Part shown: one piece after another, positions 6,295 to 8,401 of the stretch
Numbering within the stretch: position 1 is the stretch's first letter
Layout: each line of letters begins with the position of its first letter
Source of the DNA: an uncultured Solirubrobacter sp.
GTDB taxonomy: Bacteria > Actinomycetota > Thermoleophilia > Solirubrobacterales > Solirubrobacteraceae
Reading direction: 5' to 3'
DNA: 8,401 bases
Assembly: GCA_937871635.1 (NCBI GenBank)
Contig: CALMNS010000471.1
Coordinates: 1 to 8,401, forward strand
Position numbers and translations under genes: made by a program
Notes under the pieces: generated by a model
What the model was told of the DNA's origin: nothing
Seen by the model: only the letters and a program-made list of their open reading frames with translations
Database searches by the model: none

Positions 6295-6297
6295 GAT
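6275..6297. promoter_or_regulatory. Inverted repeat ATCTCAG-N9-CTGAGAT ahead of dnaK
   Basis: Two perfect 7-bp arms (6275-6281 and 6291-6297) flank a 9-nt spacer. The left arm overlaps the TATTAT box by two bases, the right arm covers the stop codon of the preceding gene, and the dnaK ribosome site begins 6 nt further on. The position suits an operator at the dnaK promoter or an mRNA hairpin. It matches neither the CIRCE nor the HAIR sequence. Three T residues follow, so a weak terminator is a further possibility. Confidence 0.4.
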
Positions 6298-6319
6298 TTC
6301 GCAAGGAGCCCACACGCAT

Positions 6320-8235
<1,916 letters not shown>

Positions 8236-8239
<4 letters not shown>

Positions 8240-8401
8240 GCTCCGAGCCGGGAACGCGGCCCGAGGAGGAGACGGAGGCCCAGGCGCCCGTCGGCGAGGA
8301 GACCTTCGCCGACGCCCAGGCCCCGCCGGCGCCCGACGCGGCGCCGGCGGAGGCCGATGCGCCGGCCGAGACCGAGGTTGAGGTCGAGGCGGAGGCGGAG
8401 G
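8236..8401 (+). CDS. grpE: GrpE nucleotide exchange factor, N-terminal part (3' truncated by window end)
   Basis: The ATG overlaps the dnaK stop codon by the ATGA arrangement, and the frame stays open for 55 codons to the window end. The visible part is acidic and rich in Glu, Ala and Pro (MSSEPGTRPEEETEAQ, later ETEVEVEAEAE). That is the usual disordered leader of GrpE ahead of its coiled coil, but no diagnostic GrpE domain residue lies inside the window. The call rests on position directly after dnaK, as in actinobacterial dnaK-grpE-dnaJ operons, and on the acidic N-terminus. GrpE releases ADP from DnaK. No separate ribosome site stands out, so translation is probably coupled to dnaK. Confidence 0.82.

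Noticed and set aside
8373..8401. GAG/GCG-rich near-repeat at the window end
   Set aside because: It is the Glu/Ala-rich acidic N-terminus of grpE, which is low-complexity by nature.

Overview
The window is GC-rich, densely packed bacterial chromosome. It carries a phosphatidylinositol-phosphate gene set (CDP-alcohol phosphatidyltransferase plus inositol-1-phosphate synthase of the mycobacterial Ino1 type) and a dnaK-grpE gene order. This points to Actinomycetota. The DnaK has a long insert that mycobacterial DnaK lacks, so a deep lineage such as Thermoleophilia is a reasonable guess, but it is an inference from protein character and not a measured placement.

Layout. Positions 1-558 (+) hold the C-terminal part of a PIG3-type NADPH:quinone reductase. 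It converges, with a 5-nt gap, on a five-gene minus-strand run, read here in transcription order: a secreted CAP-domain protein (5501-4956), a phosphatidylinositol-phosphate synthase (4939-4316), inositol-1-phosphate synthase (4277-3078), a fused PimA-like glycosyltransferase/PHP-phosphoesterase protein (3067-1214), and a divergent uracil-DNA-glycosylase-fold protein (1214-564). Spacings of 16, 38 and 10 nt and a one-base TGATG stop/start overlap suggest one transcript. A divergent promoter region of about 0.1 kb (5502-5607) separates this run from a plus-strand endonuclease III-like glycosylase (5608-6294), followed by dnaK (6320-8239) and the start of grpE (8236 to the window end).

How the genes may work together. 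Ino1 makes L-myo-inositol 1-phosphate from glucose 6-phosphate. The synthase joins it to CDP-diacylglycerol to give phosphatidylinositol phosphate, which must then lose a phosphate to become phosphatidylinositol. In mycobacteria PimA next mannosylates PI. Here the next gene encodes a PimA-like GT-B domain whose donor-site residues appear lost, fused to a PHP domain that keeps most metal ligands. The most interesting hypothesis from this window is that the fusion is a lipid-directed phosphatase, possibly the PI-phosphate phosphatase, with the ex-glycosyltransferase acting as a lipid-binding module. The last gene of the run keeps the four iron-sulfur cysteines of family-4 uracil-DNA glycosylases but has lost their catalytic motifs, so it is probably not an active glycosylase.

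The heat-shock part looks conventional, except for a perfect 7-bp inverted repeat with a 9-nt spacer next to a TATTAT box just ahead of dnaK. It resembles a heat-shock operator in layout but matches neither CIRCE nor HAIR in sequence. No RNA genes, mobile elements, CRISPR arrays or gene-free stretches over 300 bases were seen.
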